Source: an uncultured Oscillospiraceae bacterium (GTDB lineage Bacteria; Bacillota; Clostridia; Oscillospirales; Oscillospiraceae). Taken from it: DNA of 56,770 nt. This document shows, piece after piece, positions 7,235-14,937 of this stretch. Position 1 is the first letter of the stretch, and every line of letters begins with the position of its first letter. The notes beneath the pieces were generated by a model. It searched no databases and was not told where the DNA came from. It saw only the letters and a program-made list of their open reading frames with translations. The stretch covers positions 1 through 56,770 of the forward strand of contig CAJUCA010000016.1 of the NCBI GenBank assembly GCA_910585265.1, read 5' to 3'. Made by a program: the position numbers and the translations under genes.

Positions 7235-7723
7235 ATGGGGATTGAAGTCGGCTCTATCTTAGACGGAAAGGTGACTGGGATCACCAACTTCGGCGCGTTT
7301 GTGTCGCTGCCCGGCAACCGTTCCGGCCTGGTGCACATTTCCGAGATCGCGTACTCCTACGTGAACGACGTGCACGACCACCTGGCGGAGGGACAGGAGG
7401 TCAAGGTGAAGGTCATCGGCGTGGACGCGAACAACCGCATCAACCTGTCCATCAAGCAGGCGGCCCCGCCGCCCCCCCGCCCGGAGCGGCGTCCCGGCCC
7501 CCGGCCCGGGGGCCCCAATCCCCATCCCCGCCCGGAGGGGGAGCACCGCCCGGCCCGCAGGCCCGGTCCAGGACGGGGCGGCTTCGTGCCGGAGCCGGCC
7601 CAGCCCCGGGGTCCGGCCAGCTTTGAGGATCAGCTCAAGCAGTTTATGGCCAGCTCGGACAGCAAGCTGTCGGAGCTGCACATGAACGAGAAGCGGGGGA
7701 GCCGGAGAGGCGGAAGGAAATAA
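7235..7723 (+). CDS. yabR: S1 RNA-binding domain protein (YabR-like)
   Basis: A 162-aa protein. Residues 1-75 form one S1/OB-fold domain (GSILDGKVTGITNFGAFVSL, GLVHISEI, GQEVKVKVIGVD, RINLSIKQA), as in general stress protein 13 and YabR. The rest is a disordered Pro/Arg/Gly-rich segment (about 76-125) and a short C-terminal helix ending in basic residues. The S1 domain predicts RNA or ribosome association; the Pro/Arg tail would strengthen nucleic-acid contact. The ATG follows GAGAGGGAAAAAAGAG. The 158-bp gap before it shows no clear gene. Confidence 0.87.
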   Translation: MGIEVGSILDGKVTGITNFGAFVSLPGNRSGLVHISEIAYSYVNDVHDHLAEGQEVKVKVIGVDANNRINLSIKQAAPPPPRPERRPGPRPGGPNPHPRPEGEHRPARRPGPGRGGFVPEPAQPRGPASFEDQLKQFMASSDSKLSELHMNEKRGSRRGGRK

Positions 7724-7731
7724 TCAAGCAG

Positions 7732-7755
7732 GGGGGCGCGGAAGCGTCCCCCTTT
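7732..7755 (+). terminator. probable terminator after yabR
   Basis: GGGGGCGC (7732-7739) pairs with GCGTCCCCC (7744-7752, one bulged T) and is followed by TTTGCGTTT. Confidence 0.5.
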
Positions 7756-7814
7756 GCGTTTGTCTTGGAGCAGGGGAGGAGCTTGTCCCTGCCGCCCGAA
7801 GGGGCAAAAAAATC

Positions 7815-7842
7815 GGCTCTTTTCCCAAACAGGAAAAGAGCC
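7815..7842. repeat. 11-bp perfect inverted repeat
   Basis: GGCTCTTTTCC (7815-7825) and GGAAAAGAGCC (7832-7842) around a 6-nt loop, in the 263-bp gap between yabR and the amidohydrolase. No U-run follows; it may be an RNA hairpin in the amidohydrolase leader. Nothing else in this gap looks coding. Confidence 0.5.
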
Positions 7843-7986
7843 AAGGGGTCTATTTGCGCGGGAGAATGGAATGACCGCATGGGTCGGCCCCATGCCGCGG
7901 ACGGGCCGCAGGTGGCCCGCCGCCAGTACAGTGTACCACAACGGCGGGCAAAAGACTGTCGAAGGGTGACAGAGGAGGAATGATGG

Positions 7987-9138
7987 ATGCTGATCGTCAA
8001 CGGAACCGTCCACACCATGGAGGTGGGTACCATCCCCAGCGGCTTCGTCCAGACGGAGGGCACCCGGATTGTCCGGGTCGGCCCCATGTCCGACCTGCCC
8101 GGAGCGGGGGACGCCGACGGGATCATCGACGCCAAGGGGGGGCACATCCTCCCCGGCTTTATCGACGCCCACTGCCACGTGGGCCTGTACGGCGGGGCGG
8201 CCCAGGAGGACGACCTGAACGAGAGTCCCGCCCCCTGCACTCCCCAGCTCCGGGCGTTGGATGGGGTGGACCCCATGAACCAGTATTTCCGGGAGGCGCG
8301 GCAGGCGGGGATCACCTGCGTCCTCACCGGGCCCGGCTCCGCCAACCCCATCGCGGGGCAGTCGGTGCTGGTGAAAACGGCGGGGCGGGTGATCGACCAG
8401 ATGGCGGTGCGGGCCCCGGCGTCCATGAAATTCGCGCTGGGGGAGAACCCCAAGGGCGTCCACAAGGACCACGGCCCCGCCACCCGGATGGCCTCCGCCG
8501 CCCTGATCCGGGAGCAGCTCACAAAGGCCCTGGACTACAGCTTGAAGTGGGAGCTTGCCCAGGCGGACGGCGGCGCGGACGGCCCGGAGTTCGACGCCCG
8601 GCTGGACGCCCTGCGCCCGGTGGTGGGGGGACGGCTGGCCGCCCACTTCCACGCCCACCGGGCGGACGACATCGTCACCGCCGTGCGCCTGTCCAAGGAG
8701 TTTGGCCTGGACTGCGTGATCGTCCACGGCACCGAGGCCCATCTGGTGGCGGACTTCCTGGCGAGGGAAGGGGTTCCGGTGATCACCGGGCCCTTCCTCA
8801 TGGACCGCTGCAAGCCGGAGCTGGGGCGGCTCACCATGGAGAACACGGCCATACTGGCCCGGGCGGGGGTGCAGGTGGCCATCTGCACCGACCATCCGGA
8901 GACCCCCATCGCCCTGCTGCCCTTCTGCGCCGCCATGGCCGCCCGGGCGGGGATGGACGAGGAGGAGGCCCTGGCCGCCATCACCATCAACGCCGCCTGC
9001 ATCGCCGGGGCGGGGGACCGCCTGGGCTCCCTGTCCCCCGGCAAGGATGCGGACATCGTGGTGATGGACGGGCACCCCTTCCACTGGCGCAGCAGGGCCG
9101 TCCATGTGCTGTTGGACGGACGGGAGCTGGAGGACTGA
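7987..9138 (+). CDS. amidohydrolase family protein
   Basis: A 383-aa metal-dependent amidohydrolase with the composite domain split between the termini (LIVNGTVHTME at the start, LGSLSPGKDADIVVMDGHPF at the end). Metal ligands are seen in PGFIDAHCHVG, HFHAHRADD, the HGTEAH region and the Asp of ICTDHPETP. Best matched to the imidazolonepropionase-like / prolidase-like group that often has no assigned substrate. It sits alone, with GAGGAGGAATGATGG before the ATG. In clostridia such enzymes are seen near dipeptide or purine catabolism genes, but none lies beside it here. Confidence 0.87.
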   Translation: MLIVNGTVHTMEVGTIPSGFVQTEGTRIVRVGPMSDLPGAGDADGIIDAKGGHILPGFIDAHCHVGLYGGAAQEDDLNESPAPCTPQLRALDGVDPMNQYFREARQAGITCVLTGPGSANPIAGQSVLVKTAGRVIDQMAVRAPASMKFALGENPKGVHKDHGPATRMASAALIREQLTKALDYSLKWELAQADGGADGPEFDARLDALRPVVGGRLAAHFHAHRADDIVTAVRLSKEFGLDCVIVHGTEAHLVADFLAREGVPVITGPFLMDRCKPELGRLTMENTAILARAGVQVAICTDHPETPIALLPFCAAMAARAGMDEEEALAAITINAACIAGAGDRLGSLSPGKDADIVVMDGHPFHWRSRAVHVLLDGRELED

Positions 9139-9169
9139 AAACTTTTTTGTGAAAAATGCCAAAAAGGTA

Positions 9170-9198
9170 TAGCATATGTTGGAAGGCTATGGTATAAT
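9170..9198 (+). promoter_or_regulatory. extended -10 promoter of hpf
   Basis: TATAAT at 9193-9198 with a TGG extension directly upstream (9190-9192). The -35 position (TAGCAT, 9170-9175) is weak, as is common for extended -10 promoters. The leader is about 60 nt. Confidence 0.65.
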
Positions 9199-9263
9199 AC
9201 CCTCATACAGGGGGTGTTCTTTCCCCCAACGCTGCGCCCTTTTGGGCGAAAGGAGCTGAGCAT

Positions 9264-9803
9264 ATGAAGTTCACGTTCACAGACAAGAAGGTCAATCTGC
9301 CCAAGTCCCTCCACAACTACGCCGAGAAAAAGGTGGGCAAGCTGGACCGCTATTTTAAGAATGAGGCGGAGGCCAACCTGGTCTTCTCCGTGGAGAAGGA
9401 CCGGAATAAGGTGGAGCTTACCATCCGTTCCGGGGGCACCATCCTGCGGGTGGCGGAGAGTACATCGGATATGTTCGCGTCGGTGGACGCGGCGGTGACC
9501 TCCATGGAGCGTCAGCTGCGCAAGCACAAGACCCGCCTGGAGAAGCGGCTGCGCCAGGGCGCGTTTGTCCAGCCGGAGGCGGGGGAGGAGACCTCCTTTG
9601 TGCCCGACGTGGAGGAGAACGACTTCCAGGTGGTGCGCACCAAGAAGTTCCCCATCAAGCCCATGACGGTGGACGAGGCCATTTTGCAGATGGACCTGCT
9701 GGGCCACAGCTTCTACGCCTTCAAGGACGAGGACGGCGGCGCGTTCGCCGTGGTCTACAAGCGCAACGACGGCGGCTACGGCCTGATCGAGGACGAAGCC
9801 TGA
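9264..9803 (+). CDS. hpf: ribosome hibernation promoting factor, long form
   Basis: A 179-aa protein with both domains of long HPF: the N-terminal S30AE domain (KFTFTDKKVNLPKSLHNYAEKK, about 1-100), a linker, and the C-terminal dimerisation domain (KKFPIKPMTVDEAILQMDLL to NDGGYGLIEDEA, about 128-179). It binds the 30S decoding region and joins two ribosomes into inactive 100S particles in stationary phase. The ATG follows AAAGGAGCTGAGCAT. It is monocistronic, between its own promoter and a strong terminator. Confidence 0.96.
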   Translation: MKFTFTDKKVNLPKSLHNYAEKKVGKLDRYFKNEAEANLVFSVEKDRNKVELTIRSGGTILRVAESTSDMFASVDAAVTSMERQLRKHKTRLEKRLRQGAFVQPEAGEETSFVPDVEENDFQVVRTKKFPIKPMTVDEAILQMDLLGHSFYAFKDEDGGAFAVVYKRNDGGYGLIEDEA

Positions 9804-9815
9804 CAGATAAAATTC

Positions 9816-9848
9816 CGCCCCGCCCGGTTTTTCCGGGCGGGGCGTTTT
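9816..9848. terminator. bidirectional terminator between hpf and NUDIX gene
   Basis: CGCCCCGCCCGG (9816-9827) and CCGGGCGGGGCG (9833-9844), followed by TTTT on the plus strand and by AAAAT before it, so it can end both convergent genes. Confidence 0.9.
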
Positions 9849-9851
9849 GCC

Positions 9852-10484
9852 TCAGTCGAAGTGGGTAGCCCAGGTGTCGGAGCGGTATGCCTCAAAGCAC
9901 AGGGCGACCTGCGCCGGGGTGTTCTTCTCCTCCGCCAGCGGGGGGAGCTGATCCGGGGGGAAATAGCGGGCCTCGGTGGTCTCCAGGTTGGGCGTAAACT
10001 GCCCGCCGGCGGCATCACACTGGACGAAGATCTTGCACACGCCGTAGGCGTACACCGGCAGGTTGTGCTTCGCCCGGTCCTGGACGGCGATGATCCGCCA
10101 GGGGATCACGTCCAGCCCCGCCTCCTCCTTGACCTCCTTGACGGTGTTCTCCCCCACGGACACGTTCACGTCGCACCAGCCCCCGGGCAGGGCCCACCGC
10201 CCGTCCCGCTCCCGCACCAGGAGGATTTTGCCCTCCTGGAACACGGCGGCCCGGGTGTCCAGCTTGGGGGTCTGATAGCCCGTCTCATTGCAGAACAGGC
10301 CCGTCACCTTTTCCGCAGGAAGCCCGGTCATATGGGCCAGGATCTCGGCGGAGATCTCCCGGATACGGGCGTACCGCTCCAGATCGAAGCCGTCCTTGCC
10401 ATAGGTAAGTCCGGCCTGGGCAAGGCTTTGCAGCTCCACCGCCCAGGCCAGCCACCGCTTGTCTGCGTCCATCGCGTGTCCCAT
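9852..10484 (-). CDS. NUDIX hydrolase with N-terminal helical domain
   Basis: A 210-aa protein. Residues 1-65 are a helical domain (KRWLAWAVELQSLAQAGLTY) found in front of YjhB-type NUDIX proteins; the NUDIX fold follows (TRAAVFQEGKILLVRERDGRWALPGGWCDV). The box has the form typical of this subgroup, GGWCDVNVSVGENTVKEVKEEAGL read in two parts, with KEVKEE for REUXEE and Val at the first Glu position. Family members act on nucleoside or ADP-sugar diphosphates. The ATG follows AAGGAG with 9-nt spacing. The Cys4 gene lies 13 bp upstream on the same strand, so the two are likely co-transcribed. Confidence 0.88.
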   Translation of the reverse strand: MGHAMDADKRWLAWAVELQSLAQAGLTYGKDGFDLERYARIREISAEILAHMTGLPAEKVTGLFCNETGYQTPKLDTRAAVFQEGKILLVRERDGRWALPGGWCDVNVSVGENTVKEVKEEAGLDVIPWRIIAVQDRAKHNLPVYAYGVCKIFVQCDAAGGQFTPNLETTEARYFPPDQLPPLAEEKNTPAQVALCFEAYRSDTWATHFD

Positions 10485-10497
10485 CGCGTGTTTCTCC

Positions 10498-10707
10498 TTA
10501 TAGCGTAAAATCCTCGTCCTTCAGGTGGGCGAAGGAGGCGGCCAGGGGCTTGGGGGGCACCCGCTTCAGGGGGTCGTACCGGAACCGGCGGCAGGCTCCG
10601 GAGGCGGACACGATGCCCTTCTTCACGCACATCACCCGGCCGTCCTCCAGGGGCGTGCCCCGCTGGCAGTAGGCGCAGCGGGGGTCCATATCCTTTTCAA
10701 ACAGCAT
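10498..10707 (-). CDS. small four-cysteine protein
   Basis: A 69-aa protein with Cys at 11, 14, 27 and 39 (CAYC, VMC, GAC), a likely zinc ribbon, followed by a basic RFRYDPLKRVPPKP stretch. It is of a kind seen in many Oscillospiraceae as a hypothetical protein, and no function is known to me. It precedes the NUDIX gene on the same strand. Confidence 0.65.
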   Translation of the reverse strand: MLFEKDMDPRCAYCQRGTPLEDGRVMCVKKGIVSASGACRRFRYDPLKRVPPKPLAASFAHLKDEDFTL

Positions 10708-10769
10708 GGGCGGGGCCTCCTTCGATGGCTTTCCTGGTCACGCTGCGGCGGCTGCGCGACGCGGTTCTA

Positions 10770-10932
10770 AGAGCCTGTTTAAAATCTATCAAAACGCCAT
10801 CCCGGCACATCTTTTTCCGCTGGGCTACGTTGACTTGACTTGAAATACACAAAGTATTCCTGCGTCAAATCGCCTTGCCCAGCGAAAAAATCCGCGCCTG
10901 TCTGGCATTCCGCCAGATTTTAAACAGGCTCT
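10770..10932. repeat. palindromic element A (163 bp, type 1)
   Basis: Perfect 18-bp terminal inverted repeats: AGAGCCTGTTTAAAATCT at 10770-10787 and its complement at 10915-10932. The interior continues as an imperfect hairpin (TTTTTCCGCTGGGC against GCCCAGCGAAAAAA) to an apex AATACACAAAGTATT near 10851-10865. A second copy of the same length (163 bp) is at 23157-23319. No frame inside codes. This accounts for most of the 331-bp gap between the Cys4 gene and ylbJ. It looks like a non-autonomous palindromic element (MITE or REP/RUP-like) rather than a terminator. Confidence 0.85.
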
Positions 10933-11038
10933 AACTCCTCCGACTGCGGAAAAACCCATCCGGGCCTGCGGCCCTCCTTGGGCTTTTTCCTCCGCTCCAG
11001 AGTTAGCCCGCTGCTCCGCATGTCTCCGCGCTTCTTGA

Positions 11039-12211
11039 TTATACACCATGCCGCCGGGATTTTCCACAACTTTTTCGCAGCAGCGGGCCGCACAGCCACG
11101 CCAAAATCAACCAGCCCGCCAACGCCGCCAGGGTGGAGGCCGCCAGTGCGGTGGAGAAGTCCAGGGCGGCGATGGATTCGGTCTGCTCCACCAGGTAGTC
11201 CGCCACCGGGGCGGACAGGGGGAACAGCCGGGTCAACCCCCAGGTCAGGGCGGCGGCGATGAGCCCGTGGCACAGCTTGCCCGCCAGGTACACCCGGGCG
11301 GACAGGCCGCTGTCCACCAGGAAGGACAGCACCTGGCAGTGGACGGAAAGCCCCGCCCAGCCCAGCATGAACGCCGCCATGGACACCCGCCCCGCCAGCC
11401 CCGCGCCCCCCTGGAGGGAGGCCACCCCGGAGGACAGCTCCAGCAGGCCCGCCACCAGCCGCCTGGCCCACTCCCCCTCGAAGCCCGCCAGGGACAGCAG
11501 GGCCGCCGCCCCGGACAGCGCGCCGTAGGCGGACAGCAGCCGCAGCACCACCGCGAAGAACACCACAAAGGCGCAGATGTTCAAGGTGCTCTGCAAGGCC
11601 CGGGACACCGCCCCGGTGAAGGCGGCGGGGAGGGTGACGGTCTGGATGGGCTTGGGGCGGGGGGCGCAGGCCCGCCGCCGCTCCCACCCGCCGTAGAACC
11701 GGAACAGGAGGCCCACCAGCAGCGACGCCAGGGCGTGGGTGAGGTAGAGCAGCAGGCCCACCCGGCTGTCCCCGAACACCCCGGCCCCCACCACGCCCAG
11801 GATGAAGGCGGGGCCGGAGTTGTTGCAGAAGGCCAGCAGCCGCTCCGCCTCCGTCTTGGAGCACAGCCCCTGCTCGTAGAGCTGGAGGGCGGTGCGGGCC
11901 CCCACGGGATAGCCCCCGATGAAGCCCAGGGCCACCGCCGCCGCGCAGGAGCCGCTCACCCGGAACAGGGGGCGCATCAGACCCTCCATCGCCCGGCCCA
12001 GGTAGGCCGCCAGCCCCAGATCCACCACCAGGGAGGACAGCACGAAGAAAGGGAACAGGGAGGGCACGATCACGTTGAAGCACAGGGCCAGCCCGTCCTT
12101 AGCTCCGTTGATGGCCTCGCCGGGGGAGATCACCAGCGCGGCGGTGGCGATCAGCAGAGCCGACGCCGCCAGCGCGTCCCGCACCTTTTTTTGCCTCAGC
12201 AGTCTGAGCAT
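11039..12211 (-). CDS. ylbJ: sporulation integral membrane protein YlbJ
   Basis: A 390-aa polytopic protein of the YlbJ/SpmA nucleoside-recognition (GATE) type. Signature stretches are LCFNVIVPSLFPFFVLSSLVV, GFIGGYPVGARTALQLYEQG and LLAFCNNSGPAFILGVVGAGVFG. In Bacillus, ylbJ is a sigma-E gene needed for heat-resistant spores; transport is inferred from the fold only. The gene is monocistronic, flanked by the palindromic elements A (downstream) and C (upstream). Confidence 0.93.
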   Translation of the reverse strand: MLRLLRQKKVRDALAASALLIATAALVISPGEAINGAKDGLALCFNVIVPSLFPFFVLSSLVVDLGLAAYLGRAMEGLMRPLFRVSGSCAAAVALGFIGGYPVGARTALQLYEQGLCSKTEAERLLAFCNNSGPAFILGVVGAGVFGDSRVGLLLYLTHALASLLVGLLFRFYGGWERRRACAPRPKPIQTVTLPAAFTGAVSRALQSTLNICAFVVFFAVVLRLLSAYGALSGAAALLSLAGFEGEWARRLVAGLLELSSGVASLQGGAGLAGRVSMAAFMLGWAGLSVHCQVLSFLVDSGLSARVYLAGKLCHGLIAAALTWGLTRLFPLSAPVADYLVEQTESIAALDFSTALAASTLAALAGWLILAWLCGPLLRKSCGKSRRHGV

Positions 12212-12324
12212 GGCCTCACCCCCGTGGGGAGAGCCTATGCGGGGGCGGGGGAAAATTTGCCTGTCCCCATTTTTTTGGTGGATTTGCAGGTTGTAAAACG
12301 GGACGGCCTGTGATAAGGTTACTT

Positions 12325-12486
12325 AGAACCTGTATTCACAGCCTCAAACGCCGTGTGGACGGGTCTTTTTCCGCCATACTGCGTTGCGTTTTCTTGCAAT
12401 ACACAAAGTATTCCCGCGAAAACGCGCCTTGTCTGGCGAAAAAACCCCTCGCCCACACGGCATATTCGGCTGTGAATACAGGTTCT
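12325..12486. repeat. palindromic element C (162 bp, type 2)
   Basis: Terminal repeats AGAACCTGTATTCACAGCC (12325 onward) and GGCTGTGAATACAGGTTCT (12468-12486) are complementary over 19 bp. The interior is a different sequence from element A except for the apex, CAATACACAAAGTATTCCCGCG, which matches element A nearly base for base at the same place. It fills most of the 320-bp gap between the divergent ylbJ and degV-type genes. Confidence 0.85.
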
Positions 12487-12531
12487 TAACCTCTTTGAGG
12501 AAAAACTGAATCAGGAAATGAGGAACCAACC

Positions 12532-13377
12532 ATGAATATACGGATCATCACCGACTCGGGCTGCGATATGCTGCCGTCCTACGCGCCCAATCTCACCGTC
12601 CTGCCCCTGACCATCACCTTCGGGGAGGAGAGCTTTTTGGACGGGGTGGAGCTGGACCACCACCGCTTTTACGAGAAGCTCATCGAGGGGGAGGAGCTGC
12701 CCACCACCAGCCAGATCGCCCCCGCCGCCTTTGAGGAGGCGTTCCAAAGGGCCGTGGACGCCGGGGAGGCGGTGGTGTGCGTCACCCTGTCCTCCAAGCT
12801 GTCGGGCACCTACCAGAGCGCGCGCATCGCCGCCGAGGGCTTTGCGGGGCAGGTCTGGGTGGTGGACAGCGAAAATGTCACCATCGGCCAGCGGCTCCTG
12901 GTGGAGCGGGCGGTGGAGCTGGCGGGGCAGGGGCTGGACGCCGCCCAGCTTTCCGTCCGGCTGGATCAGGAGAAGAAGGACATCCGGCTGGTGGCCCTGC
13001 TGGACACGCTGGAATACCTGAAGCGGGGCGGGCGGATCTCCCCGTCCATCGCCATGGTGGGCGGCCTGCTGTCCATCAAGCCGGTGGTGGCGGTGGAGAA
13101 CGGCGAGGTGGTGCTGCTGGGCAAGGCCCGGGGCTCCAAGAACGGGAACAACCTGCTGATCCAGCTGATCCAGAAGACCAGCGGGGTGGACTTTGGGCGG
13201 CCCTACCGCCTGGGCTACACCGGGCTGGACGACGGCCTGCTCCAGAAGTACATCGCCGACAGCGTCCAGCTGTGGCAGGATCACGTGGAGGAGCTGCCTG
13301 TCAGTACCGTGGGCGGAGCCATCGGCACCCACGTAGGCCCCGGCGCGGTGGCGGTGGCCTTTTTCCAGAAGGCGTAA
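12532..13377 (+). CDS. DegV family fatty-acid-binding protein
   Basis: A 281-aa DegV-fold protein. The family motifs are present: TDSGCDMLPSYAPNLTVLPL at the N-terminus, TSQIAPAAFEEAF, TLSSKLSGTYQSA, and the C-terminal GGAIGTHVGPGAVAVAFF. DegV proteins (FakB type) bind a fatty acid and present it to a FakA kinase for phosphorylation; no FakA gene is in the window. The ATG follows GAGGAACCAACC. It ends in a strong terminator. Confidence 0.93.
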   Translation: MNIRIITDSGCDMLPSYAPNLTVLPLTITFGEESFLDGVELDHHRFYEKLIEGEELPTTSQIAPAAFEEAFQRAVDAGEAVVCVTLSSKLSGTYQSARIAAEGFAGQVWVVDSENVTIGQRLLVERAVELAGQGLDAAQLSVRLDQEKKDIRLVALLDTLEYLKRGGRISPSIAMVGGLLSIKPVVAVENGEVVLLGKARGSKNGNNLLIQLIQKTSGVDFGRPYRLGYTGLDDGLLQKYIADSVQLWQDHVEELPVSTVGGAIGTHVGPGAVAVAFFQKA

Positions 13378-13381
13378 CGGA

Positions 13382-13423
13382 AACCGGGACGGACCGCGGT
13401 ATGCGGTCCGTCCCGGTTTTGTC
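13382..13423. terminator. terminator between degV gene and MATE gene
   Basis: AACCGGGACGGACCGC (13382-13397) with GCGGTCCGTCCCGGTT (13403-13418), then TTTTG; between convergent genes. Confidence 0.9.
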
Positions 13424-14804
13424 AGGCGGCGTGGGGCGCGGCCCGGTCGAAGGAGTGGGTCCAGTCGGAGCGCAGCAGAAAGACCAGCAGCACGATGGAG
13501 CTGAGCGTCCAGGTGAGGGGGTAGGCCCAGGAGATGGTCTGGAACACCGGGAAGGCCCGCACCGCCAGGGTAACGTAGGTCACCCGGACACAGCACCAGA
13601 AGGCCAGCATGGTGATCATGGGCACAAAGGAGCGTCCGCACCCCCGGAGCACCCCGCCGGCGCAGTAGGTGAAGGCCAGCATACAGAAGAAGGGGGCCAC
13701 GGTGCGGGCGTGGATGGAGCCGAAGCGTATGGCCTCCGGCTGGTCCACAAAGGCCCCCAGGGCGGGGGAGGCCGCCGCCAGGAACAGCAGGCCGATGAGC
13801 TCCGCCACCGCCACGCCGGATAGGATGCCGAACACCGCGCCCTTTTTGGCCCGGTCGTACTGCCTGGCCCCCAGGTTCTGGCTGATGAAGGTGGGCAGGG
13901 CCATGGACATACTCATGATGGGCAGGAACACCAGCCCCTCCAGCTTCACATAGGCCCCGTGGCCGGACATGGCAAACTCCCCAAAGGAGTTGATATTGCT
14001 CTGTATGACGATATTGCCCACGCTGATCACCGCGTTCTGCACCCCTGTGGGCAGGCCCTGCCGGAGGATCTGGGGCAGCAGGCCGGGATAGAGCCGCAGG
14101 CGGCGCAGATCCAACCGGGTGAAGTCCTTCACCCGGCACATCCGCCGCAGGCACAGGAGGAAGCTGAAGCCCTGGGTGATCACCGTGGCCGCCGCCGCTC
14201 CCGCGACGCCCCAGCGGAACACCGCCACAAAGAGCAGATCCAGCCCCATGTTCAGCACGGAGGAGATCATCAGGTAGTACAGGGGGTGGAGGCTGTCCCC
14301 CAGGGACTGCATGACCGCCATGCAGATATTGTAGAGGATAACGGTGAACACCCCGCCGAAGTAGATCCGGAAATAGATCAGGGAGTAGGGCAGGACGGTA
14401 TCCGGCGTATTCATGGCGACCAGCAGCTGGGGGACCAGCAGCAGCCCCGCCGCCGTGGAGAGTACGGAGGCGATGACGCCGAACAGGAAGGTGGTGTGGA
14501 TGGCCCGGGCCACGTTTTCCTCATCTCCCGCGCCGTAATACCGGGAGATCACCACGCCTCCGCCCACGGCGATGCCGTTGAAGAAGCCGATGATCAAAAA
14601 GGTGAGGTTCCCCCCGGAGCTGACGGCGGCGAAGGCCCCGTTGTCGGCGAAATTCCCCAGCACCCAGGCGTCCGCCATGTTGTAGAGCTGCTGAAGGAAC
14701 TGGCCCAGCAGCATGGGCAGGGCGAAGGAGACGATGCTGCGGACGATGGAGCCTTGGGTGAGGGGGGCGGCGCGGCCGTCCCCGGACTGCTTGAACGTTG
14801 ACAT
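13422..14804 (-). CDS. MATE family efflux transporter
   Basis: A 460-aa transporter with about twelve helices in two pseudo-repeats, MATE/NorM-DinF type. The first half opens LTQGSIVRSIVSFALPMLLG with the family Gln pair QFLQQLYNMADAWVLG; the second half repeats the pattern (LRQGLPTGVQNAVISVGNIVIQ). It would export drugs or metabolites in exchange for Na+ or H+. I place the start at 14804, where the conserved part begins; the frame is open to 14930, but that part has no family similarity. A second, divergent MATE gene lies at 28.1-29.4 kb. Confidence 0.92.
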   Translation of the reverse strand: MSTFKQSGDGRAAPLTQGSIVRSIVSFALPMLLGQFLQQLYNMADAWVLGNFADNGAFAAVSSGGNLTFLIIGFFNGIAVGGGVVISRYYGAGDEENVARAIHTTFLFGVIASVLSTAAGLLLVPQLLVAMNTPDTVLPYSLIYFRIYFGGVFTVILYNICMAVMQSLGDSLHPLYYLMISSVLNMGLDLLFVAVFRWGVAGAAAATVITQGFSFLLCLRRMCRVKDFTRLDLRRLRLYPGLLPQILRQGLPTGVQNAVISVGNIVIQSNINSFGEFAMSGHGAYVKLEGLVFLPIMSMSMALPTFISQNLGARQYDRAKKGAVFGILSGVAVAELIGLLFLAAASPALGAFVDQPEAIRFGSIHARTVAPFFCMLAFTYCAGGVLRGCGRSFVPMITMLAFWCCVRVTYVTLAVRAFPVFQTISWAYPLTWTLSSIVLLVFLLRSDWTHSFDRAAPHAA

Positions 14805-14898
14805 GATTCCCGATCCCTCGACTTTGCGCAAGATGTTCCAAAGCGACAGTATAGCGCGTCCGCCCGGAAAGTCAAGGGCAAATGGGGAAATCCGGCGG

Positions 14899-14927
14899 AA
14901 AAAGCCCCTCCCGACGGCGGGAGGGGC
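14899..14927 (-). terminator. terminator of the ABC transporter operon
   Basis: Read on the minus strand: GCCCCTCCCG-loop-CGGGAGGGGC (14927 to 14904) followed by five U. It lies just after the permease stop. Confidence 0.85.
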
Positions 14928-14937
14928 CAAAAATCCA

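Noticed and set aside
10770..10932. Elements A-C as a CRISPR array or simple terminators
   Set aside because: There is no repeat-spacer pattern; the copies are single, 160 bp long, palindromic from end to end and lack U-runs at the ends.
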